Shown here: positions 6,824-15,707 of the stretch, in pieces
Layout: each line of letters starts with the position of its first letter
Numbering within the stretch: the first letter of the stretch is position 1
NCBI GenBank assembly: GCA_937922785.1
Contig: CALAJQ010000034.1
Location: forward strand, 31,403-95,402
DNA from: an uncultured Acidimicrobiales bacterium
Lineage (GTDB): Bacteria; Actinomycetota; Acidimicrobiia; Acidimicrobiales; SZUA-35
Length of the DNA: 64,000 nucleotides
Direction of reading: 5' to 3'
Translations under genes and position numbers: made by a program
Notes under the pieces: model-generated
What the model was told of the DNA's origin: nothing
Database searches by the model: none
Seen by the model: only the letters and a program-made list of their open reading frames with translations

Positions 6824-9379
6824 GTGAGTATTGATCCTTATCGACTTCCCAACAACGTAACGGCCCACAACTACAAGCTTTACCTGGCGCCTGATCTTGA
6901 TGCCGATACCTTCACAGGTCACGTCACGATCGAAGCCGAGGTAATCGAAGCTACGGCCACAATCATCTGCAACAACGACGAGCTGGCCATCAGCGAAGTA
7001 AGCGTCAACGGCGTTCAGTGTGAGTCTTTGCTTGACCCCGACACCGAACGCATGACTATTACCGGACCCGAGGAGTTCGGAGTTGGCCCGGTCGAGATTC
7101 ACATCGTGTTCAACGGCAAGTTCAACGAGAAGCTGGTTGGGTTCTACAAATCAACGTTTTCAGATGACGACGGCAACGATCACGCACTAGCCACCACGCA
7201 ATTCGAAGCAACCCATGCCCGCAAAGCCTTTCCGTGCTGGGACGAACCTGCAGCGAAGGCAACATATGAAATAAGCCTTCGGGCGCCCTCAGGAATGAAT
7301 GCAATCTCCAACGCTGCCGAAGTCTCGCGGGAACCCCATAGTGACGGCACCGGTGCAGAGATAGTTCATTTCGCCCGCACTATGAAGATGAGCACTTACC
7401 TGGTTGCGTTCGTCATTGGTCCGCTCGAATTCTCCAAGACAGTCGACGTCGACGGAACTCCGCTTCGAGTCGTCCACATCCCAGGCAAGGGTCAACTGAC
7501 TGACTTTGCGCTTGACTGCGGCGCCTTTGCCTTGAGGTACTTCAGCGACTACTTCGGTGTTGGATATCCAGGTGACAAGTGCGACCTCGTGGCGATCCCC
7601 GACTTTGCTTTCGGAGCTATGGAAAATCTGGGCTGCATCACGTTCCGAGAGGTGCTGTTGCTGGTCGATCCGGCAACGGCGACTCAACCCGAACTCCAGA
7701 GAACCGCCGACGTGATCAACCATGAACTTGCTCACATGTGGTTTGGTGACCTAGTCACCATGGTTTGGTGGAATGGCCTTTGGCTGAACGAAGCCTTTGC
7801 AACGTTCATGGAGATGCGTTGCACCGACGCCTACCGACCAGAGTGGAAACGCTGGGTTGACTTCGGCTTGTCTCGAACTGCAGCGTTTGACACCGATTCC
7901 CTGGCTTCAACTCGACCGATCGAGTTCAAGGTGACAAGCCCGGACGAGGCTGAAGGCATGTTTGACGTGCTTACCTATGAAAAGGGAGCTGCTGTTGTTC
8001 GAATGCTTGAGCAATACCTCGGCGAAGACAACTTTCGTGGCGGAATCAGGCGCTACATGGCGGACAACGCATACGGCAATGCCGAAACGACTGATCTTTG
8101 GGACGCTATCGAAAGCGAGACCGGTCAGCCCGTTAGAGCAATCATGGACAGTTGGATTTTCCAAGGCGGCTTCCCGCTTGTCTCGGTGAAGATCGACAGC
8201 GAAGCAAACACTGCAACTCTGCACCAAGAACGATTCACCTACGTTGGTGGCGATGAGGCCCCTGCTCAAGACTGGAAGGTGCCAGTCATGTATCGCCTTC
8301 AGGACCCAGCGACTGACGCCACTCAAAGCCGTCAAAGCGTTCTGCTCGAACCAGGCGAGTCAACGACTATTGCCTTAGGTGATTCAGGCTTGTTTGTCGG
8401 CAACGCTGAAGGCGCAAGCTTCATTCGGGTCGCTTATGACCCGACCCACCTAGACGCCCTGGCCGGAGCTGGTTCAGCATTGGGGGCTGTGGAGCGATAT
8501 GCCCTAGTCGACGATGCGTGGGCCGGAGTTCTGGCTGGAACCATGACCGCACCATCTTTCTTGAACTTGCTTGAAGCGATGTCGAGTGAGACAGATCGCT
8601 CGGTGTGGCAGCGCATTATCTCGGGCTTTGCAAGCTTGGATCACCTCGTGAGCGGCGATGCCCAAGAAGACCTGGCGGCCATAGCCCGCGACGCCTTCTC
8701 CCCTGCTCTTACGGCCTTGGGCTTGGCTCCCGAACCTGAAGACGATGACCGGACCAAACAGCTCAGAGGTGACCTTGTTACCGCTATGGGCAAGATTGCG
8801 AACGATCTGGAAGTGCAAGCTGAGTCTCAACGAACAGTCTCTGTAGGGCGACGCAATCCTGAGTTAGTGGACCCTGCCCTTATGGCCGCAGCTGTTTCTG
8901 TGACTGCTTCCATTGGAGACGATGCGGACTTTGCCGACTTTGTTCAGGAGTGGAAGAACGCTGGCACACCTCAAGAGGAAGTTCGGTACCTCTACGCCTT
9001 GGCCGACTTCCCCGATCCTGAACAGGCGACCGAGCTGAGGCAGATGATCCTCGACGGTGAAGTCCGATCGCAAAACGCAGCCTTTGTTGTGGCCCGACTT
9101 CTGGCAAACCGCAACAACGGCCGCGACACATGGAAGTTCATTACCGAGAACTGGGACTACCTCAACGACTTCCTGGCCTCGTCATCGATCCCACGTATGG
9201 TGGCGACGATTACTTCGCTGGATCATCCCGGTGACGATGTCGCCGCAGCAGCGTTCTTTGCCGACAACCCGATTCCCCAGGCCGAGCAAACACTCGCTCA
9301 GATCCTCGAGCGCCAGCGGGTTAGAGTTGCACTTCGTCAACGCGAGGCACAACGTTTAAGCACCGCTCTTGAAGCCTAG
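6824..9379 (+). CDS. pepN: Aminopeptidase N (M1 family)
   Basis: An 851-residue zinc aminopeptidase that removes N-terminal residues from peptides, probably in the cytosol since there is no signal peptide. The exopeptidase motif 'GAMENLG' lies near residue 263. The zinc site HELAH is at 300-304 with the third ligand Glu 323 in 'NEAF', the exact 18-residue spacing of M1 enzymes. A catalytic Tyr is likely in 'VLTYEKGAAV'. The long C-terminal half is the helical ERAP1-like domain, and the length matches the actinobacterial PepN type. GTG 6824 is supported by the TAGTCT promoter. Confidence 0.96.
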   Translation: MSIDPYRLPNNVTAHNYKLYLAPDLDADTFTGHVTIEAEVIEATATIICNNDELAISEVSVNGVQCESLLDPDTERMTITGPEEFGVGPVEIHIVFNGKFNEKLVGFYKSTFSDDDGNDHALATTQFEATHARKAFPCWDEPAAKATYEISLRAPSGMNAISNAAEVSREPHSDGTGAEIVHFARTMKMSTYLVAFVIGPLEFSKTVDVDGTPLRVVHIPGKGQLTDFALDCGAFALRYFSDYFGVGYPGDKCDLVAIPDFAFGAMENLGCITFREVLLLVDPATATQPELQRTADVINHELAHMWFGDLVTMVWWNGLWLNEAFATFMEMRCTDAYRPEWKRWVDFGLSRTAAFDTDSLASTRPIEFKVTSPDEAEGMFDVLTYEKGAAVVRMLEQYLGEDNFRGGIRRYMADNAYGNAETTDLWDAIESETGQPVRAIMDSWIFQGGFPLVSVKIDSEANTATLHQERFTYVGGDEAPAQDWKVPVMYRLQDPATDATQSRQSVLLEPGESTTIALGDSGLFVGNAEGASFIRVAYDPTHLDALAGAGSALGAVERYALVDDAWAGVLAGTMTAPSFLNLLEAMSSETDRSVWQRIISGFASLDHLVSGDAQEDLAAIARDAFSPALTALGLAPEPEDDDRTKQLRGDLVTAMGKIANDLEVQAESQRTVSVGRRNPELVDPALMAAAVSVTASIGDDADFADFVQEWKNAGTPQEEVRYLYALADFPDPEQATELRQMILDGEVRSQNAAFVVARLLANRNNGRDTWKFITENWDYLNDFLASSSIPRMVATITSLDHPGDDVAAAAFFADNPIPQAEQTLAQILERQRVRVALRQREAQRLSTALEA

Positions 9380-9424
9380 TAACATCTAGCTTTATCAGTT
9401 TGTAAGTAGGGATGTAGTTAATCA

Positions 9425-10570
9425 GTGGCGTTTTCGTCTTCACTTCAAGCTTGGGCGGTTGATCCATACTCAATTCAGGTCACCTGGGGTCAGCTTCCTG
9501 CAGGACAGATTCGTGCCAGAGCCGGCTCAAATCAGTGGCTACAGGAACATGCTGGGGGTGCCGGGGCAATCGAGCTTGATGGACTTCGGCCGGGTTCGAC
9601 TTATGAAATTCGTCTGATCGTTCAGCAAGGCGACGAAGTGTCAGCCAGCCATACGCTAAAGGCGTCAACGCTAAAGGCCCCGCCAGGGAACGAGTTGGCT
9701 CGAATCGCCACGATCTCTGACCTTCATGTGGGAACCGGTCACTTTGGCTTCTTAAAGACAATGAAGGAAGTCCCAGAGCCAGACGAACTGCATTCGGTTC
9801 GTTGCGCACGGTCTGCAATAGCGGCTGCGGTCGCTTGGGGAGCCGAGCTTCTTGTTATCAAAGGTGACGCCGCTCATCATCGCGAAAACTCCCACTATGA
9901 AATGTTGGGCAACCTCGTCGACGAATTCACCGAACTTGACATGGTTCTGCTGCCTGGCAACCACGATGTCGACAGCGCCTCCGGGATCGACTTACCCCAG
10001 ACAGTGGGCAACAGAAAACTCAAGTTTGAAACCGAGGCTGTGTCGTTCGACCTTCCCGGGCTGAGGCTTGTCGCCACAGACACGACAATTCCCGGCCGCG
10101 GATCAGGTTCGATCATCCGAACCCAGGATGCAGTGATCGACTTGTGCGCCTCGGCTCCAACAGACTCTGGGGTCATGTTGGCAACACATCACCAATTCCA
10201 GCCTTGGCGGATTCCCAACATTTGGCCTGCTGGGATTTCCGGCCCAGAAGCCAAGCCTTTCCTGGGCCGGCTTAACGAGGTAGCCCCTGGAGCAATCGTG
10301 ACTTCGGGCCATACCCACAGATGTCGTTCTTACATGCGCAATTCACTGTTGCTAACTGAGGTCAGTTCAACCAGTGACTTCCCAGGGTCCTGGGCTGGCT
10401 ACATCGTCTATGAAGGCGGGATAACACAAACCGTCAGGCGCATCGTCACCCAACCAGAAATGGATTGGTTGGAATACACCCAAGGTGCATTGTTGGGTGC
10501 TTGGGGCAAGTGGTCCCCTGGGTCGTTGGATCAGCGCTGCATTACGCATTCGTGGGTAGACAGAAGCTGA
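9425..10570 (+). CDS. Calcineurin-like metallophosphoesterase with N-terminal FN3 domain
   Basis: 381 residues. Residues about 8-85 form a fibronectin-III-like module ('SIQVTWGQL', 'LRPGSTYEIRLIV'), followed by a metallophosphoesterase with 'SDLHVG', 'KGDAAHH', 'LPGNHDV', 'ATHHQF' and 'SGHTHR', the five metal-binding motifs of the superfamily in order. The third motif is GNHD as usual; the second reads GDAAHH rather than the common GD...H spacing. No signal peptide despite the FN3 module. The substrate is unknown (class III cyclic-nucleotide phosphodiesterases and other hydrolases share this core). Its 3' end overlaps the 3' end of the histidine kinase gene by 29 bp, tail to tail. Confidence 0.85.
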   Translation: MAFSSSLQAWAVDPYSIQVTWGQLPAGQIRARAGSNQWLQEHAGGAGAIELDGLRPGSTYEIRLIVQQGDEVSASHTLKASTLKAPPGNELARIATISDLHVGTGHFGFLKTMKEVPEPDELHSVRCARSAIAAAVAWGAELLVIKGDAAHHRENSHYEMLGNLVDEFTELDMVLLPGNHDVDSASGIDLPQTVGNRKLKFETEAVSFDLPGLRLVATDTTIPGRGSGSIIRTQDAVIDLCASAPTDSGVMLATHHQFQPWRIPNIWPAGISGPEAKPFLGRLNEVAPGAIVTSGHTHRCRSYMRNSLLLTEVSSTSDFPGSWAGYIVYEGGITQTVRRIVTQPEMDWLEYTQGALLGAWGKWSPGSLDQRCITHSWVDRS

Positions 10571-11651
10571 CGTTGCCGCCGGGTCCCTCCCCAATTGCAA
10601 TTGAACCACCAAGTGCTTCGGCCAAAGTGTGAGCGATAGCCAAGCCAAGCCCGGCTCCACCGTGAGCGCTACGGGCCGGGTCGGCTTGGGAGAACCGGTC
10701 GAAAGCATGGGGCACAAACTCGGGCGGAAATCCTGGACCTTCATCGGTTATCGCAACAGTCACATCAGTTCCAGAGGTCCGCGTAGTCGATACACGCACC
10801 GTGCCGCCACTTGGCGAGTATCGAACGGCGTTGTCTAGCAAGTTCCGAAGAAGCCGCCCAAGGGCAGTGTGATCAGCATCGACCTCAACGGCTGCCTGGC
10901 TATCGGCCAGCAAGCGAACCCCGTTGTTGGCAGCGGCAGGACTCACGGCCTCAACCGCCTCATCGATCATTTCTGAAAGATCCATTGGCTCAACCTGAAG
11001 TCCTAGCTGACCGCTGTCGGCCCGGGCCAGGAGGAACAAGTCTTCTACAAGATGATCAAGCGCCATCACGTTGGACCTCATCGCGCGGATATGAGTTGGG
11101 CCATCAGCGACCCCATCATCCAGTGCGTCAACCGACGCCAACAAAGAAGCAAGTGGGGTTCTCAAGTCGTGACTGAGGGCGCTTACCACTGCTCGCCTTT
11201 CGGCATCAGCGGCACTTCTTTCGGCCTCAGCCCGTGCTAGAGAGCGAGTCAATTCGTCAACGGCGTCGCCCACCTCGGCTAGCTCGTCGGTTCGTTCGAT
11301 ATCACACCGGGCTGTTCGGTCGCCTTGGGCTACCTGGCGCAGGGTCTTAGCCACTCGGTCCAAGTCGCGCGCTAGCGGGCGAGAGACTCTCCACCCGACA
11401 ACAAATGCAGCCAATCCGGCAAGCAGCGCCACTAGTGCGACGTATCCAACGTCGTGTCCGGAAAGGGTCATTGCCCCACTCCCGATAAGGGAGCCAATAA
11501 CCGCAAGCAGAGGACCAACGAAGGCCAATGCTGGCACGGCTTGCTTGAGTGTCAGGCGCTTCATCAGCAGCGGCAGAGTGAAAGCTGCAACCAGGGCCAT
11601 CACCACCAGCAACACAACAAACAACGACGCGCTGGCGCCGTCGTCCATCAT
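10542..11651 (-). CDS. Sensor histidine kinase (HAMP-HisKA-HATPase)
   Basis: Membrane sensor kinase: two or more N-terminal helices ('LFVVLLVVMALVAAFTLPLL', later 'YVALVALLAGLAAFVVGW'), a HAMP linker ending 'RTDELAEVGDAVDELTRSL', the phosphoacceptor H-box 'SALSHDLRTPLASL', and an ATPase domain with N-box 'RLLRNLLDNAVRYS', 'ITDEGPGFPP' and 'GAGLGLAIAHTLAEALGG'. The extracytoplasmic loop is very short, suggesting membrane or intracellular sensing. The track start is GTG 11696; I prefer ATG 11651 because AAGGA lies 7 nt upstream and the first helix follows directly. Encoded just downstream of its cognate response regulator. Confidence 0.92.
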   Translation of the reverse strand: MMDDGASASLFVVLLVVMALVAAFTLPLLMKRLTLKQAVPALAFVGPLLAVIGSLIGSGAMTLSGHDVGYVALVALLAGLAAFVVGWRVSRPLARDLDRVAKTLRQVAQGDRTARCDIERTDELAEVGDAVDELTRSLARAEAERSAADAERRAVVSALSHDLRTPLASLLASVDALDDGVADGPTHIRAMRSNVMALDHLVEDLFLLARADSGQLGLQVEPMDLSEMIDEAVEAVSPAAANNGVRLLADSQAAVEVDADHTALGRLLRNLLDNAVRYSPSGGTVRVSTTRTSGTDVTVAITDEGPGFPPEFVPHAFDRFSQADPARSAHGGAGLGLAIAHTLAEALGGSIAIGEGPGGNVSFCLPTNA

Positions 11652-11702
11652 CGGTGGTTCCTTCAGTTGGGCCAGTAGCCGTGAACTCTTTAACACGGCG
11701 GC

Positions 11703-12422
11703 CTAGGGGTCGAACCGGTAGCCGACGCCGTACACAGTTGCCAGGTGAACGGGCTTTGCGGGATCGGCCTCGATCTTGCGACGCAAGCGGCGCATGTGCA
11801 CTGTTACCGTGCCGGGATCTTGCCATTCTGGGTTTGAACCCCAGACGTCGCGCAACAAGTCAGCTCGGCTGTGCACTTCACCGGGTGTGGACGCCAACCG
11901 AACAAGAAGGTCGAATTCTTTTGGTGGTAACTCGACATCACTTTCGTTCATCAGACAACGCCGCCCCACGACATCGATGTCGAGGTTGCCAATCTGGATG
12001 CGCTGGGGGCCAACCGGGGCGACGCGTCGAAGGACGGCCTTCACTCTTGCTACGACCTCCCTGGGCGAAGCGGGCTTGGGCAAGTAGTCATCAGCGCCCA
12101 TCTCGAGCCCGGCTACTCGCTGGCTTTCTTCGCCTCTGGCGCTCAACACAATGACAGGCACGGTGTCCCCAGCGTCGCGGAGACGCTTTAGAACTGTCAG
12201 ACCGTCGGTTCCGGGCAGCATTAGGTCAAGCAGGATCAAGTCGGCCCGCTTGGTAGCCAGCATCGCCAATGCCTGATCGCCATCGGCAGCGGCCCTCACC
12301 GTGTACCCCTCCTTCTCAAGATACTGGGTGACGATTTCACGAATCTGTGGTTCGTCGTCAACCACGAGCACGTCCGGAGCGAGTCCAGAGGCGCTGGGGC
12401 CAGCGTTTGCGGATGCGTTCAT
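11703..12422 (-). CDS. OmpR/PhoB-family response regulator
   Basis: 239 residues. The receiver domain has the acidic pair in 'VVDDEPQ', the phospho-accepting Asp in 'LILLDLMLPG', the Thr/Ser position in 'IVLSARGEE' and Lys in 'YLPKPASP'. The C-terminal winged helix is of the OmpR type ('LPPKEFDLLVRLASTPGEVHSR', recognition region 'VTVHMRRLRRKIE', 'VYGVGYRFDP'). It precedes the histidine kinase on the same strand and forms a two-component operon with it. The 16-residue N-terminal extension before the receiver is Ala/Ser-rich and probably disordered. The stimulus is not evident from the neighbours. Confidence 0.94.
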   Translation of the reverse strand: MNASANAGPSASGLAPDVLVVDDEPQIREIVTQYLEKEGYTVRAAADGDQALAMLATKRADLILLDLMLPGTDGLTVLKRLRDAGDTVPVIVLSARGEESQRVAGLEMGADDYLPKPASPREVVARVKAVLRRVAPVGPQRIQIGNLDIDVVGRRCLMNESDVELPPKEFDLLVRLASTPGEVHSRADLLRDVWGSNPEWQDPGTVTVHMRRLRRKIEADPAKPVHLATVYGVGYRFDP

Positions 12423-12486
12423 GAGTATTAACAGTAGGTCAGGTCGCCTGGTATCGATAGATCCCGTCCCAGCGTTAAGAGCTTGT

Positions 12487-13005
12487 TCACAGATCTAGAT
12501 CTCTCAGTAACGGCAACAGACCAGTTAGCGAGTCTGGGCACACCAACCGGTCCTTAAGCCAATCGTCCAGTTCGGCAAACGGGATTTTGTCTGAAGCAAC
12601 AACCTCCCCGTCGTTGAACTGGATGGGTCCATCCCACCGAAGGAGGTAGGCCCTGCCGACAACCAAGCTTTCGTCACCGTCATAGACCAAACCGCCAAGC
12701 GGCGTAAGCGGCTGTCCGAAGATTCCAGCCTCCTCCCCTAGTTCTCGCTCAGCTGACAGGTCCCACGGTTCCCCGGCTCCACAGACCCCACCAAATGCCA
12801 AGTCCCACCATGACGGGTAGACCTCTTTCCAGTGAGCGCGTTGATGCACGACCAGCCGATGTGCCCCATCTATGACCGCAACATAGGTTGCGCGGTGTCG
12901 CAGTGTTTCGGCCCGCATCCGTTGCCGGGTAACAACTTCTTTCACTGAGCCGTCCACATTGACCCAATCCACGAGCTCTTCCAGATGCCGCGAGGGTTGG
13001 GTCAT
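12487..13005 (-). CDS. NUDIX hydrolase
   Basis: 172 residues with a full Nudix box ('GGVCGAGEPWDLSAERELGEEAGI', matching GX5EX7REUXEEXGU) and a YfcD/isopentenyl-diphosphate-isomerase-like N-terminus ('VVTRQRMRAETLRHRATYVAVI', 'HQRAHWKEVYPSWWDLAFGG'). This subgroup hydrolyses nucleoside or isoprenoid diphosphate-like substrates, but its members are poorly characterised. It is the last gene of the iolC operon, 15 bp after the aldolase stop, so it is probably cotranscribed with inositol catabolism; whether it is metabolically linked is unknown. Confidence 0.88.
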   Translation of the reverse strand: MTQPSRHLEELVDWVNVDGSVKEVVTRQRMRAETLRHRATYVAVIDGAHRLVVHQRAHWKEVYPSWWDLAFGGVCGAGEPWDLSAERELGEEAGIFGQPLTPLGGLVYDGDESLVVGRAYLLRWDGPIQFNDGEVVASDKIPFAELDDWLKDRLVCPDSLTGLLPLLRDLDL

Positions 13006-13020
13006 CGAGGTTGCAACGAC

Positions 13021-13872
13021 TCAGAGCGATATCGGACGAGCATTTCGCGTGGCCTCGACCAGCTGGTCGAATCTCGAAAGCGCTATTTCGTTCAGAACTT
13101 CAGAACGGTTCGGGGCCAATACAGCTTCTTTCCAGATGGCCCGACCAGCCATGAACCCAGATGCTCCGTTGTTGCTCGCTGCCTCGACCTGACCAATAAA
13201 GACCTCGAAAGATGCCCCCCAGCTGAGCACCGCCCATGGAACATCGGTGGCGCTGTCCAGCCTCTGACATGCCGCGTCCCAACGTTGTGGCGAAGCGCCG
13301 TCTGAGGGGAATGGCATCTTGATCACATCGGGACCGAGAGACCCGATGCGCTCGGCTGAGCGCACCACCACTTCCTCGCGGTCTTCGACGTTGGCAACTT
13401 CGTATGGAACGGGTTCAACAAACAGAGGCAATCCGACTTCGGAACACTGAGCAACCACGGAACTAACAAGCCGGTCCTGATGGGCGGTCGCCTCGCCTCG
13501 ATCTGGTCGGTACAAGATGAGGAGCTTGGCAGCAGTTGCGTTGGCCGCCGCTGCTTGGGCCGGTGTCCAGAACAGGTCGTTCACTAACACGTCAGGGTCG
13601 GCCAAATATCCTTGGGCTTCCAACGCGCAAAACGCCCCCACGCCGGCAGCAACCTTGCCTTGGTTCCAAATTTCGTTAATCGAATACTCGGGGTCCAGCA
13701 TTACCCCTGACGGTCTAGAACCGAAACAATCTAAAACGTCCTGCTTGAACTGAGTTAGCACTTGGGGCCGAACCGAATCAGGATCAACGGCATCAAACTC
13801 GACCCTGAGACTGTCTCGGTGGTCCAACGCCAGAACCGTAAGAACCCCTCGCTCATCCAATACTGTCGTCAT
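13021..13872 (-). CDS. LacD/YihT-like class I aldolase, probable inositol-pathway aldolase
   Basis: A (beta/alpha)8 aldolase of 283 residues with 'VLALDHRDSLR' at the first strand, 'GVMLDPEYSI', the probable Schiff-base Lys in 'VIKMPFP', and 'WAVLSWGASFEVF' plus 'SGFMAGRAIWKEA' at the phosphate-binding end. This is the tagatose-1,6-bisphosphate/sulfofructose-phosphate aldolase fold. It lies between iolB and a Nudix gene, downstream of iolC, so cleavage of 5-dehydro-2-deoxygluconate 6-phosphate (the IolJ step) is inferred from context. The start is ATG 13872, which overlaps the iolB stop as ATGA; the track start at 13896 is inside iolB. Confidence 0.82.
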   Translation of the reverse strand: MTTVLDERGVLTVLALDHRDSLRVEFDAVDPDSVRPQVLTQFKQDVLDCFGSRPSGVMLDPEYSINEIWNQGKVAAGVGAFCALEAQGYLADPDVLVNDLFWTPAQAAAANATAAKLLILYRPDRGEATAHQDRLVSSVVAQCSEVGLPLFVEPVPYEVANVEDREEVVVRSAERIGSLGPDVIKMPFPSDGASPQRWDAACQRLDSATDVPWAVLSWGASFEVFIGQVEAASNNGASGFMAGRAIWKEAVLAPNRSEVLNEIALSRFDQLVEATRNARPISL

Positions 13873-14711
13873 GGCGAGACTATTGGGAGCTCCCACCCAT
13901 TAAGATCCCAGTTGTCTTCAATCCAGGTGTAGTCGCTGTGGAAACAAGGTGGCGTGGAACGCTCGGAGTCCACGGGCTCCCCAGCTAAGAAATTGAGGAA
14001 GAACATGTGTGATCCAGGAGCACCGACGCTGGAGTGATAACCCTTTGTGACGGTGACAGTCTCACCGTCTCGGGCACTAAAGATCTCTTCGAACTCTTCG
14101 TCATCTCGCCAGTTGCGATGCATGCAGAAGCCCTCGGCGGGGTCGGTCCGGAAATAGTAAGTCTCTTCGAAATAGGGAGACCCTTCACGTCCGTCATGAC
14201 AATGTGGCGGCCACCCGCTCCAGGTGCCGCGAGGCACATAGACCTCAAACAGCACAAGCCGTTCCGCCGGTAAGTCCGGGCCCAAAATGTGGACGACTTG
14301 GCGGCGGGCCGCGCCACCGCCTCTGATCTCGTTACGCATCTCGCTAGGTTCAATCAGCCGTATTGGGTACTTGCCCTCAGCTGGTGCTGAACCAAGAGCG
14401 CACTGACCGGATCCGGCCACAGCAATCTCGTGCCCAGGTGGAATATAGAGAACTTGTGGCATTTGGGTAAACACAGATTCTCGTGAAAGCTCGAACTCTT
14501 CGCCGCTGACGGTCACGTTGACGGTTCCCGCTAAAGGAATGATGGCGGTCTCACGATCGGAGTATTGAACCCGATGAGCTCCCCCATCTCCTGAAGACGG
14601 GTTGTCCAGAACCATGAACGCTAGATAGGTCCAACCTGCGCTCTCTGGCGTAACTGACAGGGCGACGGGGCCGCCTTCTGACAAATCGGGTGCGTAATGT
14701 CCTTGGGCCAT
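13869..14711 (-). CDS. iolB: 5-deoxy-glucuronate isomerase, copy 1
   Basis: A 280-residue bicupin of the KduI/IolB family that converts 5-deoxy-D-glucuronate to 5-dehydro-2-deoxy-gluconate. Metal-site motifs are present: 'PPHCHDGREG', 'YFEETYYFR' and 'VTKGYHSSVGAPG'. Conserved 'RGGGAARRQVVHIL' and 'PRGTWSGWPPHCHD' also fit. Five bp separate it from iolC and it overlaps the aldolase by ATGA. A second, more divergent iolB lies at 48.8 kb, so the two loci may serve different substrates or conditions. Confidence 0.93.
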   Translation of the reverse strand: MAQGHYAPDLSEGGPVALSVTPESAGWTYLAFMVLDNPSSGDGGAHRVQYSDRETAIIPLAGTVNVTVSGEEFELSRESVFTQMPQVLYIPPGHEIAVAGSGQCALGSAPAEGKYPIRLIEPSEMRNEIRGGGAARRQVVHILGPDLPAERLVLFEVYVPRGTWSGWPPHCHDGREGSPYFEETYYFRTDPAEGFCMHRNWRDDEEFEEIFSARDGETVTVTKGYHSSVGAPGSHMFFLNFLAGEPVDSERSTPPCFHSDYTWIEDNWDLNGWELPIVSP

Positions 14712-14716
14712 TGCTT

Positions 14717-15685
14717 CTAGACCTTTCGTTCCGGAACGATGCCAGTTTTCAGCATCTTCTCAATCTCTTCGACCGTTGGCATGTCATCAGAGCACAACAG
14801 TCTTGCAGCCACAATTGCGCCGGCAGCGTTGGCAAAGGTCACCATTTCAGACGGGGTCCACCCACTTAGCAAACCGTGAGCAATCGCAGCACCGAATGCA
14901 TCGCCGGCTCCGAGTCCACACACGACTTCTACCGGAGTTGGAGCCACGGTGCCCTTGTAGCCCTCGGCGTCAGCGACCAGCACTCCGTCGCCCCCCATTT
15001 TCACTATGGCCAACTGGACGCCCTGATCAAGCATCCTCTCCGCTGCGGTCTCTGGGTCCTCGGTGCCAACTGCGATCCGGCACTCGTCCCGGTTACCAAT
15101 CGCCACGGTGCATTTGGAAACCATCGGGGCAATAGCGGCGGTCGCTTCGGCCTCAGAAGGCCAGAACATTGGTCGATAGTCGAGGTCAAGGACGGTGTGG
15201 GGAAGCCGGTCTCGATTATCCAAAACAACCCTAAGCGTCGAGCTGCTGGGCTGGAAGGCAAAGCGGGAGGCAGGAACCCAAAGGACGGGAACTTCAGTTA
15301 CCAAGTCCATCGGGATGTCTTCTAACAGGAGATGCTCATCAGGGGCCGATGGTTGACGGTAGAACCAGATCTTTGGATCCTCAGGTGGGTCAAGCTCGGC
15401 AAAAACAACTGGAGTCGGCAGCGCGGGATGAGTGCTCACCCAACTGGAGTCGACGCCAAAACGGTCAAGGGCCGCCCGGACATAGCCGCCCATCGAGTCG
15501 CCGCCCACCTTGGTAACAAGCATCGCCGAATGGCCCAAACGAGCAACAGCCACGGCAACATTTGTTGCAGTGCCTCCTATCGCGCTTTGGAATGTAGAGA
15601 CATCAGACAGTGGTACCCCAACCTGTTGGGGATACATGTCAACGCCGGTACGACCAATGGCCAATACGTCGGGAAGTTTCGCCAT
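14717..15685 (-). CDS. iolC: 5-dehydro-2-deoxygluconokinase
   Basis: A 322-residue PfkB kinase phosphorylating 5-dehydro-2-deoxygluconate in inositol breakdown. 'AIGRTGVDMYP' is a hallmark of IolC. 'GGTATNVAVAVARLGH' binds substrate, and 'CGLGAGDAFGAAIAHGLL' holds the catalytic Asp, with GLGAGD in place of the commoner GTGAGD. First gene of the iolC-iolB-aldolase-Nudix operon; the TAGGAT hexamer 6 nt upstream of the ATG marks the operon promoter. The second iol locus at 42-56 kb has no iolC, so this copy presumably serves both. Confidence 0.94.
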   Translation of the reverse strand: MAKLPDVLAIGRTGVDMYPQQVGVPLSDVSTFQSAIGGTATNVAVAVARLGHSAMLVTKVGGDSMGGYVRAALDRFGVDSSWVSTHPALPTPVVFAELDPPEDPKIWFYRQPSAPDEHLLLEDIPMDLVTEVPVLWVPASRFAFQPSSSTLRVVLDNRDRLPHTVLDLDYRPMFWPSEAEATAAIAPMVSKCTVAIGNRDECRIAVGTEDPETAAERMLDQGVQLAIVKMGGDGVLVADAEGYKGTVAPTPVEVVCGLGAGDAFGAAIAHGLLSGWTPSEMVTFANAAGAIVAARLLCSDDMPTVEEIEKMLKTGIVPERKV

Positions 15686-15691
15686 CTGAAG

Positions 15692-15697
15692 ATCCTA
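15692..15697 (-). promoter_or_regulatory. Leaderless -10 (TAGGAT) for iolC operon
   Basis: On the minus strand TAGGAT ends exactly 6 nt before the iolC ATG at 15685. Confidence 0.6.
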
Positions 15698-15707
15698 GGA
15701 CCGAGGT

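Noticed and set aside
13021-15685. Sulfoquinovose (YihT/YihV) catabolic cluster
   Set aside because: The aldolase and PfkB kinase alone could fit, but the adjacent KduI/IolB bicupin and the 'GRTGVDMYP' signature of the kinase point to inositol; no YihQ or YihS homologue is present.
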